A stretch of DNA of 64,000 nt from Devosia sp. (GTDB lineage: Bacteria; Pseudomonadota; Alphaproteobacteria; Rhizobiales; Devosiaceae). A program made the translations under genes and the position numbers. The stretch is taken from NCBI RefSeq assembly GCF_030689745.1, contig NZ_JAUYGL010000113.1, positions 1 through 64,000 on the forward strand, written 5' to 3'. The notes below the pieces were generated by a model. The model was not told the origin of the DNA. It searched no databases and was given only the letters and a program-made list of their open reading frames with translations. Shown piece after piece: positions 47,322 through 56,004 of this stretch. The stretch's first letter is position 1; every line of letters begins with the position of its first letter.

Positions 47322-48059
47322 ATGAGACTTGCAAGCTGGCTGACCACCCTGAGTGCCATTGTTGTTCTGAGCGCGCTGGCCCAGCCAGCTGCGGCTGATG
47401 GCGTAAGCCTGCGGCCCAAGGCGGTGGTCGAGTTGTTCACCAGCCAGGGCTGCTCGTCGTGTCCGCCTGCCGACGCGCTGTTGACCAGCCTGGCTGATCA
47501 GGGCGATGTGCTGGCACTGGCCTACCACGTTGATTATTGGGACTATGCGGGCTGGAAGGACACGTTCGGCGCGGCTGACTATTCGGACCGCCAGCGTGCC
47601 TATGCCCAGAGCTGGGGCTCATCGCGCATCTATACGCCGCAAATGGTGGTCAACGGCACCAAGGGCGTGGTCGGGTCGCGGCGCCCGGACGTATATCGGG
47701 CGATTGATCGGGCCCAGCTGCCGCTGCACATCGACGTCACCGAAGTCGGCGACATGCTCAGGATCGCCATTCCGGCCGATACCACGCTGAAAGATGCGGT
47801 GGTCTGGCTAGTGACCTATTCGGACCGCGCCGATGTCACTATCGAACGGGGCAATAATGCCGGCAAGACCATGGTCTACACCCAGATCGTTACCGGCAGG
47901 CAAGTGCTGGGGCTGTGGGAATGCGCCACGGGTGCCGATATCAAGCTGCCGATCCCGGAGGTGCTGGCGGACAGAAGTACCGGCATTGCAGTGATTGTAC
48001 AGCAGGAGAACGACGGCTTGCCCGGGCCAATTCTGGGTGCTGCCGCCTTCGAGCGCTGA
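47322..48059 (+). CDS. DUF1223 secreted thioredoxin-like protein
   Basis: 245 aa. Sec signal peptide (about 1-25, cut near AAADG), then ELFTSQGCSSCPPAD with a C44-x2-C47 pair typical of DUF1223, VDYWDYAGWKD, and PQMVVNG. Probably a periplasmic thiol-redox protein. The acnA-DUF1223-DUF2794 order is conserved in relatives. Start at 47322; the open frame upstream runs into acnA. Confidence 0.88.
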   Translation: MRLASWLTTLSAIVVLSALAQPAAADGVSLRPKAVVELFTSQGCSSCPPADALLTSLADQGDVLALAYHVDYWDYAGWKDTFGAADYSDRQRAYAQSWGSSRIYTPQMVVNGTKGVVGSRRPDVYRAIDRAQLPLHIDVTEVGDMLRIAIPADTTLKDAVVWLVTYSDRADVTIERGNNAGKTMVYTQIVTGRQVLGLWECATGADIKLPIPEVLADRSTGIAVIVQQENDGLPGPILGAAAFER

Positions 48060-48079
48060 ACTTCCCACCAGCAGCAACG

Positions 48080-48110
48080 AAAAACCCCGTCCTTGGGGGC
48101 AAGGACGGGG
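48080..48110 (-). terminator. Minus-strand terminator beyond DUF1223
   Basis: Perfect 11-bp stem CCCCGTCCTTG / CAAGGACGGGG around a four-base loop. On the minus strand it is followed by TTTTT; on the plus strand by ACCAG, so it works for leftward transcripts. No minus-strand protein gene lies to its right before 48762, across an opposing gene. Confidence 0.8.
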
Positions 48111-48190
48111 ACCAGTCGGGTCAACTCAATTTGAGAAGCTGGCACCCGGGCTTCAAGGTTTGGGGGCTCATTCGGCCCGGGCGCCAACCA
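48080..48190 (-). ncRNA. Candidate small RNA (minus strand)
   Basis: Ends at the terminator above. Upstream in the same direction is a 12-bp stem, TGGCGCCCGGGC (from 48186-48175) pairing with GCCCGGGTGCCA (48151-48140), across a 23-base loop. On the minus strand the one non-Watson-Crick position is a G-U pair; on the plus strand the same position would be an A-C mismatch, which favours minus-strand RNA. The 5' end is not determined and may extend toward 48230. I do not recognise a known RNA family. Confidence 0.4.
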
Positions 48191-48216
48191 CTGGAGGCAA
48201 TGGTCAGACTATGTCC

Positions 48217-48228
48217 GCCCAATTGGGC
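48217..48228. promoter_or_regulatory. 12-bp perfect palindrome upstream of DUF2794 gene
   Basis: GCCCAATTGGGC, about 115 bp before the DUF2794 start and about 30 bp upstream of the candidate ncRNA stem. A possible operator for either unit; no known regulator matched. Confidence 0.3.
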
Positions 48229-48341
48229 AGGTTCAGGGACAAATTGTGGCCGGATTGGGAATTGTTCGTTCCCGAGGGGCCTTGCATCGCGGGCTGAATG
48301 CCCCGATCATGACGTCACGGTGACACGGAGTATTCGGAGCA

Positions 48342-48731
48342 GTGCAAAAGCGCACACCGAACGGCAACAACGGATCGCTCATGCTGGTGCATGCCAGCGA
48401 GCCTGCGGCAAATGCCAGCAATGCCAAGGTTCCCGTCAGCGTCGTGTTCGATCGAAAAGAGTTGGCGCTGATCCTGTCTGTCTATGGACGCAAGGTGGGG
48501 CAGGGGGAGTGGCGCGATTACGCCATGGATTTCCTGCGCGAGCGGGCGATGTTCTCCATCTATGCCCGGGTGTCGGAGCGTCCCCTGTTCATCATCGAGA
48601 AGACCCCGCGCCTGCGCAACAAGCAGGGGCAATACACCGTCACCAATCAGCAGGGCCGCATTCTCCGGCGTGGCCATGACATCGCCCAGGTCTTGCGGGT
48701 GCTGGACCCGCATCTGGCGGTGGTCGGCTAG
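48342..48731 (+). CDS. DUF2794 family protein
   Basis: 129 aa. The conserved core (about residues 30-129) has VVFDRKELALILSVYGRKV, GEWRDYAMDFLRERAMFSIY and ILRRGHDIAQVLRVLDP, matching DUF2794, a family mostly confined to alphaproteobacteria; function unknown. The N-terminus is variable. GTG start at 48342; ATG at 48381 is an alternative that loses only non-conserved residues. Confidence 0.82.
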   Translation: MQKRTPNGNNGSLMLVHASEPAANASNAKVPVSVVFDRKELALILSVYGRKVGQGEWRDYAMDFLRERAMFSIYARVSERPLFIIEKTPRLRNKQGQYTVTNQQGRILRRGHDIAQVLRVLDPHLAVVG

Positions 48732-48761
48732 ACGATCACCCTGCGGCCGAACATCACCTGA

Positions 48762-49262
48762 CTACAGCGCGAGCTGCATGTGGACGATGTCGAGCCAGCG
48801 GTCGAACTTGAAGCCGAGTGCCTCGTGCCGGCCGATATGGCGGAAGCCGAGCTTTTCGTGCAGCCGGATCGAGCCGCTGCCTTCGGCGGTGATGACGGCA
48901 ACCATCTGTTTGAAACCAAAGTCCCGCGACTGGCGGATGATCTCGTCCATCATCGCGGTGCCCAGGCCGCGCCCCATGGCGTCCGGGGCACAATAGACCG
49001 AGTTCTCGCAGGTGAAGCGATAGGCGGGGCGGGGGCGGTAGACCGAGGCATAGGCATAGCCCAGCAGTGCGCCATCGGGCTTCTGCGCCATGACGATGGG
49101 GTGGCCGGCGGCCAGCATGTGGCCGAATTTTTCGCCCAGCACCGCCTCGCCGGGGGCTTCGAGATCGAAGGTGGCCACCGAGTGCTCGACATAATGCTTG
49201 TAGATGGCGGTGATGGCGGGAATGTCAGCCCACTGGAAAGGGCGCAAGGAGAATTCGGACAC
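48762..49262 (-). CDS. GNAT acetyltransferase, phosphinothricin acetyltransferase-like
   Basis: 166 aa. LRPFQWADIPAITAIYKHYVEHSVATFD at the start and GRGLGTAMMDEII as acetyl-CoA loop resemble the PAT/bar family that acetylates phosphinothricin or methionine sulfoximine; other amine substrates are possible. I chose the GTG at 49262 because the longer frame (to 49328) runs through the terminator of the upstream gene. No good ribosome site is visible. Confidence 0.8.
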   Translation of the reverse strand: MSEFSLRPFQWADIPAITAIYKHYVEHSVATFDLEAPGEAVLGEKFGHMLAAGHPIVMAQKPDGALLGYAYASVYRPRPAYRFTCENSVYCAPDAMGRGLGTAMMDEIIRQSRDFGFKQMVAVITAEGSGSIRLHEKLGFRHIGRHEALGFKFDRWLDIVHMQLAL

Positions 49263-49277
49263 GGCATGCACTCGGAC

Positions 49278-49314
49278 AAAAGAAAAGGACCGCAGCCTTT
49301 GTAGACTGCGGTCC
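49278..49314 (-). terminator. Rho-independent terminator of the BI-1 family gene
   Basis: Minus strand: GGACCGCAG / CTGCGGTCC 9-bp stem, 10-base loop, followed by TTTTCTTTT. 50 bp after the BI-1 gene stop. Confidence 0.9.
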
Positions 49315-49364
49315 GATTTGTCGTCCAACCAAATTGCTGCCTGTGCAATCAGGAAGGCTGCTGG

Positions 49365-50135
49365 CTACTCGCGATTGCCGAACAGGCGCAGCAGCATCAG
49401 GAACAGGTTGATGAAGTCCAGATAGAGGCGCAGCGCGCCCATGATGGCACCCTTGGCCAGCACTTCCGTGCTGTGGCTTTCGGAGTATTCTTCCTTGATC
49501 TTCTGGGTATCGTAGGCGGTAAGGCCCACGAAGATCAGCACGCCGACCACCGAGATGATGAATTCCATCATCGAGGACTGCATGAAGATGTTGACCACCG
49601 AGGCGATGATCAGGCCGATCAGGCCCATCATCAGGAAGCTGCCCATGCCGGTCAGGTCCCGCTTGGTGGTGTAGCCATACAGGCTCATCGAGCCGAAGGT
49701 CGCGGCGGTAATGAAGAACACCTTGGCGATGGACGCGTCAGTATAGACCAGGAAGATCGAGCTCAGCGACAGGCCCATGATCGCGGCAAAGCCCCAGAAG
49801 GCGCCCTGTGCGGCCGGGACGGAGAGCTTGTTGATGCCAAAGCTCAGCACCAGCACGAAAGCGAGCGGTGCCAGCATGACAACCCACTGCAGCGGGCTGG
49901 CGAACAGCAGATAGCCCCACTGTGTCAGCATGGTGCCATTGGTCATGGTCGCGACAGCAGCGTCGGGATTGGTGGTGACGGCAGCGGCGGCAGCAAACCA
50001 GGCCGCCAGGCCGGTTACCACCAGGCCAATGCCCATGTAATTGTAGACGCGCAGCATGTAGCTGCGAAGGCCCTCGTCGATGGCAGCGGCCGAGCCGGCC
50101 CGCGCACCAAGGGTCTGACGGTCATATTCAGCCAT
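49365..50135 (-). CDS. Bax inhibitor-1/YccA family membrane protein
   Basis: 256 aa, seven membrane helices after a short cytoplasmic N-terminus (MAEYDRQTLGARAG). The C-terminal VGLTAYDTQKIKE motif is the BI-1 signature. Bacterial relatives act as calcium leak channels or modulate FtsH; role here not determined. ATG at 50135 chosen; upstream in-frame residues are not conserved. Confidence 0.92.
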   Translation of the reverse strand: MAEYDRQTLGARAGSAAAIDEGLRSYMLRVYNYMGIGLVVTGLAAWFAAAAAVTTNPDAAVATMTNGTMLTQWGYLLFASPLQWVVMLAPLAFVLVLSFGINKLSVPAAQGAFWGFAAIMGLSLSSIFLVYTDASIAKVFFITAATFGSMSLYGYTTKRDLTGMGSFLMMGLIGLIIASVVNIFMQSSMMEFIISVVGVLIFVGLTAYDTQKIKEEYSESHSTEVLAKGAIMGALRLYLDFINLFLMLLRLFGNRE

Positions 50136-50335
50136 GTATTCGGTTCCTTTCCCAGATAAAGCGGTGTTTCGCACCGCCGGTGGGCGTTTATTGCCACTTG
50201 ATGGTCAATATGGATGGGGCGCCAAGCGTTTACAAGGGTTCTCGGCTTGTTGCGACGATAAGACTGGCCCGGCAGGTCGGCTGTGCTACGGTCGAGCTGC
50301 GAATCGACTTGATCTGAGTATAAGAGGAGGGCCCC

Positions 50336-50875
50336 ATGCCCCGGCTCTTCACCGGTCTGGAAATCCCCGAGGACGTGGGTTTTGCCCTGTCCTTGAAGCG
50401 GGGCGGGCTCTCCGGCGCACGCTGGATTGATGTCGAAAACTATCACATCACCCTGCGGTTCATCGGCGATGTGGATCATCCCATGGCCGAAGAGGTGGCC
50501 GACAGCCTCGACCGGCTGGCAAACTCGATGCGCTTTGATGTCCGGCTGACCCATCTGGGCAGTTTTGGGGGCGACAAGCCCCGCTCGCTCTATGCCGGCA
50601 TCGAGCCAAGCGAGACGCTCAACCGCTTGCAGGCGGCCCAGGAGCGGGTGCTGCAGCGGGCCGGCCTGGCGCCGGAGGGTCGAAAATTCGTGCCGCATGT
50701 GACACTGGCCCGACTGCGCGGCAGCACCGCGCTTGATGTGGCGCGGTTCATCGCCGAGGCGGGCCGGTTCGAGCCGCTCAGTTTTCCGGTGGGGCGATTC
50801 GTGTTGTACTCGAGCAGGGATTCGGTGGGCGGTGGTCCCTATGTGGTGGAGCAGCACTATCCCCTGGCGGCTTGA
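50336..50875 (+). CDS. thpR: RNA 2',3'-cyclic phosphodiesterase ThpR
   Basis: 179 aa 2H phosphoesterase (LigT-like). The two HxT motifs are H37-I-T39 in YHITLRFIG and H121-V-T123 in VPHVTLARLR. Hydrolyses 2',3'-cyclic phosphates and may ligate tRNA halves in vitro. ATG at 50336 with AGGAGG upstream. Divergent from the BI-1 gene. Confidence 0.92.
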   Translation: MPRLFTGLEIPEDVGFALSLKRGGLSGARWIDVENYHITLRFIGDVDHPMAEEVADSLDRLANSMRFDVRLTHLGSFGGDKPRSLYAGIEPSETLNRLQAAQERVLQRAGLAPEGRKFVPHVTLARLRGSTALDVARFIAEAGRFEPLSFPVGRFVLYSSRDSVGGGPYVVEQHYPLAA

Positions 50876-50946
50876 AGCGGCGCAGTCACGAGCCTGTTAG
50901 CGCGATATTAACCCTGGCAGCGCAAACCGGTCTGCAATTGTGCTCA

Positions 50947-50973
50947 CTGCCAAACTGCTGCCGCGTTTGGCAG
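50947..50973. repeat. Inverted repeat between thpR and first IalB gene
   Basis: CTGCCAAAC and GTTTGGCAG, perfect 9-bp arms, nine-base spacer. No T-run on either side. It could be a thpR 3' hairpin or an operator for the secreted-protein gene 104 bp downstream. Confidence 0.5.
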
Positions 50974-51076
50974 GCAGTTGAAGCAAATTCGATCGAATGC
51001 GGCGGCATTTGACACCTTGGTAACCATGTCGGGGGCAGAGTCGGCGGGTGGCTCACCTCGATAACGGACCTTCAAG

Positions 51077-51616
51077 ATGAGGAAAAAATTGGCGATGACG
51101 AGTAAAACCGGAAGCCTAGCAGTCGGGCTCGCGGTCGGCGTGATCATGGCTCTGGCGCCAGCCGCGCAGGCGCAGCAGGCGACCGAGTTGGGGACCTTCA
51201 ATGCCTGGACCGCCTGGCAGGCGACTGACGCGAGTGGCTTGATCTGCTATGTTTCGGCAGCGCCGCAGTCCAGTGAGCCGGCCGGGGCGAACCGCGACCC
51301 GATCCATTTTATGATCATCCACCGCAAGGGCATGGGTACCAAGAACGAGGTGCAGACCATTATTGGCTACCCGTTCAACACGACCGATGCCAAGGCCAGC
51401 GCCACTATCGATGGCAAGTCCTATCCCATGGTCACCGAAGGTTCTGCCGCCTGGCTGGCCTCGACCGGCGATGAAGGCGGCTTCGTGCAGGCGTTCAAGG
51501 CGGGCACCAATCTGACCGTCAAAGGCACCAGCCAGCGCGGTACCGAAACCACGGACAGCTATTCGCTGAGCGGCGCAACGGCCGCCGTCAACGCCATTGA
51601 CGCTGCTTGTCAGTAG
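51077..51616 (+). CDS. IalB family secreted protein (first copy)
   Basis: 179 aa. Sec signal peptide (about 1-33, cut near AQAQQ), then the invasion-associated locus B fold: FNAWTAWQATD, ICYVSAAPQ, and the C-terminal YSLSGATAAVNAIDAACQ. Two cysteines (the ICY one and the C-terminal one) probably form a disulfide. Members occur in non-pathogens too, and the role is unclear; periplasmic or outer-membrane associated. ATG at 51095 is an alternative start. Confidence 0.85.
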   Translation: MRKKLAMTSKTGSLAVGLAVGVIMALAPAAQAQQATELGTFNAWTAWQATDASGLICYVSAAPQSSEPAGANRDPIHFMIIHRKGMGTKNEVQTIIGYPFNTTDAKASATIDGKSYPMVTEGSAAWLASTGDEGGFVQAFKAGTNLTVKGTSQRGTETTDSYSLSGATAAVNAIDAACQ

Positions 51617-51708
51617 GCATCAATTACGGGTTGCCCGGTCCGGGTAATCCGCCCTAACTGGGCGGCGGGCTTGCTGAGCCCCCGCCCCTTATCGTCTTGA
51701 GGCCCTCG

Positions 51709-52212
51709 ATGACCAAGTCCGCCATGGCGCTTGCCCTTGCTGCAACGCTCTTTCTGACCAGTGCTGCCAGTGCGCAGCAGGTTCGGCTGCTGGGCGAGCA
51801 TCGGGCGTGGTCCAGCTATGGCGCCACCGATGCGACGGGCGAAGTCTGCTTTGCCATGACCAAGCCGGAAAGCGTGACGCCGGCGCCGGACGGCTACACC
51901 CAAGCCTATATCTATATTACCAACCGGCCTGCCGAGAACGTCACCACCGAGTTCAATCTGGTGGCCGGCTTCACCTTCCAGCCCGATAGCAAGGCCACGC
52001 TCACTGTGGACGGGCAGGTGTTCAACCTGTTCACCCAGAACGATGCCGCCTGGCTCGATGATGCCAGCCAGGCCAGCGAGCTGGCCAGCGCGATCCGTGC
52101 CGGCTCGAGCATGTCGGTTGAGGGCACCAGTGCCGCCGGTATCAAGGTCAGGCAGGCCTATTCGCTTTCGGGCGCCACTGCAGCGCAGCAATCGATCGCC
52201 GCTGCGTGCTAG
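51709..52212 (+). CDS. IalB family secreted protein (second copy)
   Basis: 167 aa. Signal peptide (about 1-23, SAASAQQ), HRAWSSYGATD, VCFAMTKPE and the same ending YSLSGATAAQQSIAAAC as the first copy. The two share the motif layout but differ clearly, so the duplication is old. Located just before rlmN, as IalB genes are in other Hyphomicrobiales. Confidence 0.87.
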   Translation: MTKSAMALALAATLFLTSAASAQQVRLLGEHRAWSSYGATDATGEVCFAMTKPESVTPAPDGYTQAYIYITNRPAENVTTEFNLVAGFTFQPDSKATLTVDGQVFNLFTQNDAAWLDDASQASELASAIRAGSSMSVEGTSAAGIKVRQAYSLSGATAAQQSIAAAC

Positions 52213-52335
52213 CAAGGCTGCCGGGCTCGGCGTGAGCGCGGCGCATCCCTGCTGTCGGGTCTGTGACTTTGCCTAGAACGCGCCTATATGCTATTGGCCG
52301 CGCCAATCCCGCAGTTTCCGGACCTTTCGCACGCC

Positions 52336-53541
52336 ATGAGCATAGCGCTGAACCTTGACCATTCGTCTGCCATCCGGCCGGCTACCAGCAGCCGGCCGTC
52401 GCTGATTGGTCTGAGCAAGCCTGAGCTGGCAAAGGCCCTGACCACGGCCGGGCTGGCCACCGACAAGGAAGCGCGTATGCGCGCCAGCCAGTTGTGGAAC
52501 TGGCTCTATGTGCATGGCACCACCGATTTCGAGCGCATGACCAATGTGGCGGCGCCGTTCCGGCAGAAGCTGGCGGACGTGTTCAACCTCGATCGCCCCG
52601 AGATCGTGTCCGAGCAGGTGTCGACTGACGGCACGCGCAAATGGCTGTTCCGCTTCCGCGACCCGGCCAATCCGAACTATCCTCCGGTCGAGGTGGAAAC
52701 CGTCTACATTCCTGAAGAAGATCGCGGCACGCTCTGCGTCTCCTCGCAGGTCGGCTGCACGCTGACCTGCTCGTTCTGTCATACCGGCACGCAGAAGCTG
52801 GTGCGCAATCTGACCGCCGGGGAAATCCTCGGTCAGATCCTGATGGCGCGCGAACAGCTGGGTGATTTCCCCGGCGGCGTGCGCCCGGATGATGGCGGGC
52901 TGGTGCCCGCAGCTGGCACACGCGCCATCACCAATGTGGTGATGATGGGCATGGGCGAGCCGCTCTACAATTACGACAACGTCAAGCAGGCGCTCCTGAT
53001 CGCCTCGGCCGGTGACGGTATGAGCCTTTCCAAGCGCCGCATTACCCTGTCGACCTCGGGCGTGGTGCCGTTCATCGAGCCGACCGGGCGCGAGATCGAC
53101 GTGATGCTGGCCATTTCGCTGCATGCTACCAATAATGATCTGCGCGACGTGCTGGTCCCGATCAACAAGAAGTGGCCGCTTGAAGAGCTGCTTGAAGCCT
53201 GTCGCACCTATCCCGGCGTATCCAATTCGCGGCGCATCACCTTTGAGTATGTGATGCTCGACGGTATCAATGACAGCGATGCCGAAGCGCGCGAACTGGT
53301 GCGGCTGCTGGCCGGCATTCCGGCCAAGATCAATCTGATCCCGTTCAATCCCTGGCCGGGCGCCAATTACGGCACCTCGCCATCAAGCCGGATCGAACGC
53401 TTTGCCGATATCGTCAACAAGGCCGGCTATGCCAGCCCGGTGCGCACGCCGCGCGGCCGCGATATTTTTGCCGCCTGCGGCCAGCTCAAGAGCGAAAGTG
53501 AACGGCTGAGCAAGAAGGACCGCGAGGCCCTGGCGGGATAG
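52336..53541 (+). CDS. rlmN: 23S rRNA/tRNA adenine-C2 methyltransferase RlmN
   Basis: Radical SAM enzyme that methylates A2503 of 23S rRNA and A37 of some tRNAs. 401 aa from [10 protein letters not shown]. Cluster motif C141-x3-C145-x2-C148 in [24 protein letters not shown], and the methyl-carrying cysteine C381 in FAACGQL. An ATG at 52288 would add 16 residues. Confidence 0.95.
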   Translation: MSIALNLDHSSAIRPATSSRPSLIGLSKPELAKALTTAGLATDKEARMRASQLWNWLYVHGTTDFERMTNVAAPFRQKLADVFNLDRPEIVSEQVSTDGTRKWLFRFRDPANPNYPPVEVETVYIPEEDRGTLCVSSQVGCTLTCSFCHTGTQKLVRNLTAGEILGQILMAREQLGDFPGGVRPDDGGLVPAAGTRAITNVVMMGMGEPLYNYDNVKQALLIASAGDGMSLSKRRITLSTSGVVPFIEPTGREIDVMLAISLHATNNDLRDVLVPINKKWPLEELLEACRTYPGVSNSRRITFEYVMLDGINDSDAEARELVRLLAGIPAKINLIPFNPWPGANYGTSPSSRIERFADIVNKAGYASPVRTPRGRDIFAACGQLKSESERLSKKDREALAG

Positions 53542-53584
53542 GAACTCGATTCCCAAAACGTCTCACGTAGGCTATCCTCACATT

Positions 53585-54283
53585 ATGTATCACGACGCTA
53601 GCCAGTTGAAGATTGTTGGCACGGGCACCTACACGGTGGCCGACGCTGCGAGTTTGTCTGGTGTGCCTGCCACCAGAATTAGGCGCTGGCTGCAGGGTCG
53701 GACACGCGAGTATTGTGGCGAGACGGTTTTCGATGAGGCTTTGTGGACATCTCAGCTGCCCATTATTGATAACGGTCTTTATCTGGGATTTAGAGACCTT
53801 ATAGAGTTGAGGATGGTTGACGCGTTTCGAAGACAAAAACTGTCTCTGCCGTATCTTCGAAAAGTCGTTCAAGCTGCTCGCGACATTGTTGGTGACTCTC
53901 ATCCATTTTCGACGTCTGCCTTTAAAACTGATGGGCGCCGTCTGTACCTAGAGGTTCTTTCCAAGACGGAAGAACCTAAACTGATCGAAGTGTTGAATGG
54001 ACAGCATGCTTTCCATTCAATTGTGTCAGTGGGACTAAAGGACGTTAAATTTACAGCTGGAGTCGCTTCGCAATGGGTGCCCGAGACAGGTAAGGGCGAG
54101 GTTGTAATCGATCCTGCCAGGTCATTCGGGGCACCAGTGTTGCTTCGATATGGAATTCCAACGAGAGTAATTTCAGAAGCAAACAGGAATGGGCGAAGTT
54201 CGGCACAGATCACTTCCGACTATGAAGTTGATCTGAAGGCTGTACGTGCCGCACTGGCCTTCGAAGGCGAACTCGTGGCGTGA
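53585..54283 (+). CDS. VapB45-like antitoxin (HTH + DUF433)
   Basis: 232 aa. N-terminal helix-turn-helix (about 16-40, YTVADAASLSGVPATRIRRWL) and a C-terminal DUF433-like region. Length and order match the VapB45/VapC45 type (Mycobacterium tuberculosis Rv2018/Rv2019). Base composition is visibly AT-richer, with codons such as ATA, AGA and CTA that neighbours avoid, which suggests transfer. Overlaps the toxin gene by four bases (GTGA). Confidence 0.75.
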   Translation: MYHDASQLKIVGTGTYTVADAASLSGVPATRIRRWLQGRTREYCGETVFDEALWTSQLPIIDNGLYLGFRDLIELRMVDAFRRQKLSLPYLRKVVQAARDIVGDSHPFSTSAFKTDGRRLYLEVLSKTEEPKLIEVLNGQHAFHSIVSVGLKDVKFTAGVASQWVPETGKGEVVIDPARSFGAPVLLRYGIPTRVISEANRNGRSSAQITSDYEVDLKAVRAALAFEGELVA

Positions 54284-54678
54284 AATTGCTATTTGATCAT
54301 AATGTTTCGCCCAAAGTTCCTAGGGCAATTCATGAGCTGATCAAAGCAGACTTTTCTGAGGCTGCCGCTCTCGGTGATAAGTTTCCCCCAGACGCAGCCG
54401 ATGTGGATTGGATAGATCAGCTTGGCCGGGAAGGTGGCTGGGCCGTCGTTTCGGGAGACAGGCGAATTACCAAGAACAAGGCGGAGCGAGCAGCTTGGCT
54501 TCAAACAGATTTGGTTGGCTTTTTCATGGAGCCCTCGCTCACGGCACTTGATCCATGGCAGCAGACCGCGCGGCTCATTTTTTGGCTTCCAGCTATTCAG
54601 GCGCAATTGAAGCTAATTAGTGGTCCAGCCCTTTTTACCCTGCCGCTCAAGGCCTCATCTCGACTTAAGGTACTGTGA
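54280..54678 (+). CDS. VapC45-like PIN-domain toxin
   Basis: 132 aa. PIN-like fold with acidic residues D6 (LLFDHNVS), D41/D43 and D60 (VSGDRRI), as expected for a metal-dependent ribonuclease. GTG start overlapping the antitoxin stop. It ends six bases before the convergent lysE stop. The pair lies between rlmN and lysE, where relatives have no such genes. Confidence 0.75.
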   Translation: MKLLFDHNVSPKVPRAIHELIKADFSEAAALGDKFPPDAADVDWIDQLGREGGWAVVSGDRRITKNKAERAAWLQTDLVGFFMEPSLTALDPWQQTARLIFWLPAIQAQLKLISGPALFTLPLKASSRLKVL

Positions 54679-54684
54679 TGACGT

Positions 54685-55332
54685 TCATTTCCGGCCTTCA
54701 GCGAGCAGGATCGTGGCCGCAAAGGCCATGAAGACTGCGGCAAAGCTCCAGTTCAGCGCCTTGCTCACCCAGGCATTGTCGCGCAGCGTCGTGGTCAGCC
54801 ATTGCGCGAACAGCACGATGGCGATGACAACCGGCAGCGACACCAGCACAAATTCGACGCCCAGGAACAATAGCTTGCCCACGGCGTCGGGATCTTGCGC
54901 CGAGACGAATTGCGGCAGGAAGGTCACGAAGAACAGTGCCACCTTGGGATTGGTCAGATTGATGCCCAGCCCGGTCATGTAGCTTTGCGCCAGCCTGGGG
55001 GGCTTGCCGCCCGCCTTGCTGACCAGAATGCCGCCACCGGAGCGGACGGCCTGAATGGCCAGCCAGACCAGATAGAGCGCGCCGACGATCTTGAGCACCC
55101 AGAAAGCGGTGGGCGCCGCCACGATCAGCATGGAAATGCCGAAGGCCACCAGTGCGGTATGCACGGCAATGCCGGTCAGGGCGCCCAGCACAGTGGCATA
55201 GCCATGCAGGCGGCCAAAATTCATGGTGCGCGAGACGAACAGCGCCATGTCGGGGCCCGGGGTCACCGCGAGCACGAAAGCGGCCAGGGCAAAGGCCAGG
55301 ATGACGGACAGATCAGGCAGAAAGGCGGGCAT
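54685..55332 (-). CDS. LysE family amino acid exporter
   Basis: 215 aa, about six membrane helices. Signature LAVTPGPDMALFVSRT near residue 27 and GLGINLTNPKVALFFVTFLPQF. Exports an amino acid (lysine, threonine or homoserine type); substrate not predictable. Start chosen at 55332 (MPAFLPDLS); the frame upstream overlaps lrp. Adjacent Lrp gene is its probable regulator. Confidence 0.9.
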   Translation of the reverse strand: MPAFLPDLSVILAFALAAFVLAVTPGPDMALFVSRTMNFGRLHGYATVLGALTGIAVHTALVAFGISMLIVAAPTAFWVLKIVGALYLVWLAIQAVRSGGGILVSKAGGKPPRLAQSYMTGLGINLTNPKVALFFVTFLPQFVSAQDPDAVGKLLFLGVEFVLVSLPVVIAIVLFAQWLTTTLRDNAWVSKALNWSFAAVFMAFAATILLAEGRK

Positions 55333-55406
55333 GGTGGCTCCCGGCGCGCAGAAATCAGTGACAGATCTAACGCAGTGCGCGGCGCCAGGCCAGCGCATTG
55401 GCGGGC

Positions 55407-55874
55407 TCAGAGCAGGGGCAGTCCGGTGCTGGCCTTGATGGTTTCCATCGGCACGTCGGTCTTGACGCTCTGCACGCTGGGGATGCGGGTGAGATGGTCG
55501 GACTGGAAGCGCCAATAGGCATGCAGGTCCGCGGTCACCACCCGCATGATGGCGTCGCATTCCCCCGTGGTCAGATAGCATTCCACCACTTCGGGGAATT
55601 TCCGCACGGTGTCGGCAAATTGCTGGGTGACGGCGGCATCCTGGGTCTTGAACCAGACGCGGACGAACACGGTCAGACCGAGGCCGACCCTGGCCGGATT
55701 GAGCACGGCGATATAGCGGTCGATGATGCCGGACTCCTCGAGCAGCCGGACCCGGCGCAGGCAGGGCGAGGGCGACAGGCCCACCTGATTGGCCAGCTCG
55801 ACATTGGAGATGCGGCCATCGTTCTGCAGCACGCGCAGAATGCGGCGATCGATGGCATCGAGCACTAGCGGCAT
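55407..55874 (-). CDS. Lrp/AsnC family transcriptional regulator
   Basis: 155 aa. Helix-turn-helix (about 5-60, DAIDRRILRVLQNDGRISNVELA) and a C-terminal RAM ligand domain (about 68-150). Located 74 bp upstream of the LysE exporter on the same strand and divergent from argG, so it may control either in response to an amino acid. Confidence 0.92.
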   Translation of the reverse strand: MPLVLDAIDRRILRVLQNDGRISNVELANQVGLSPSPCLRRVRLLEESGIIDRYIAVLNPARVGLGLTVFVRVWFKTQDAAVTQQFADTVRKFPEVVECYLTTGECDAIMRVVTADLHAYWRFQSDHLTRIPSVQSVKTDVPMETIKASTGLPLL

Positions 55875-56004
55875 TTAATGCTTCCTGGTTGGCGTGTAGT
55901 GGCAGGTTATGCCGCAAACGAAACCATGTGTGAAGTTTTGGCAAGATTATTGCGTTTGAGCTAGTCTATCCTCCCACATCACTATGTTAACAAAGACAGA
56001 GCTC

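Noticed and set aside
48080..48341. 6S RNA, SRP RNA, tmRNA or RNase P RNA in the gap after DUF1223
   Set aside because: None of the signature segments (GGAAGGAAGCAGCC, tag peptide, GAGGAAAGUCC) or a 6S-like long bulged rod could be found.
51649..51665. CCGCCC-TAACT-GGGCGG hairpin between the two IalB genes
   Set aside because: Short stem and no T-run; not enough for a terminator call.
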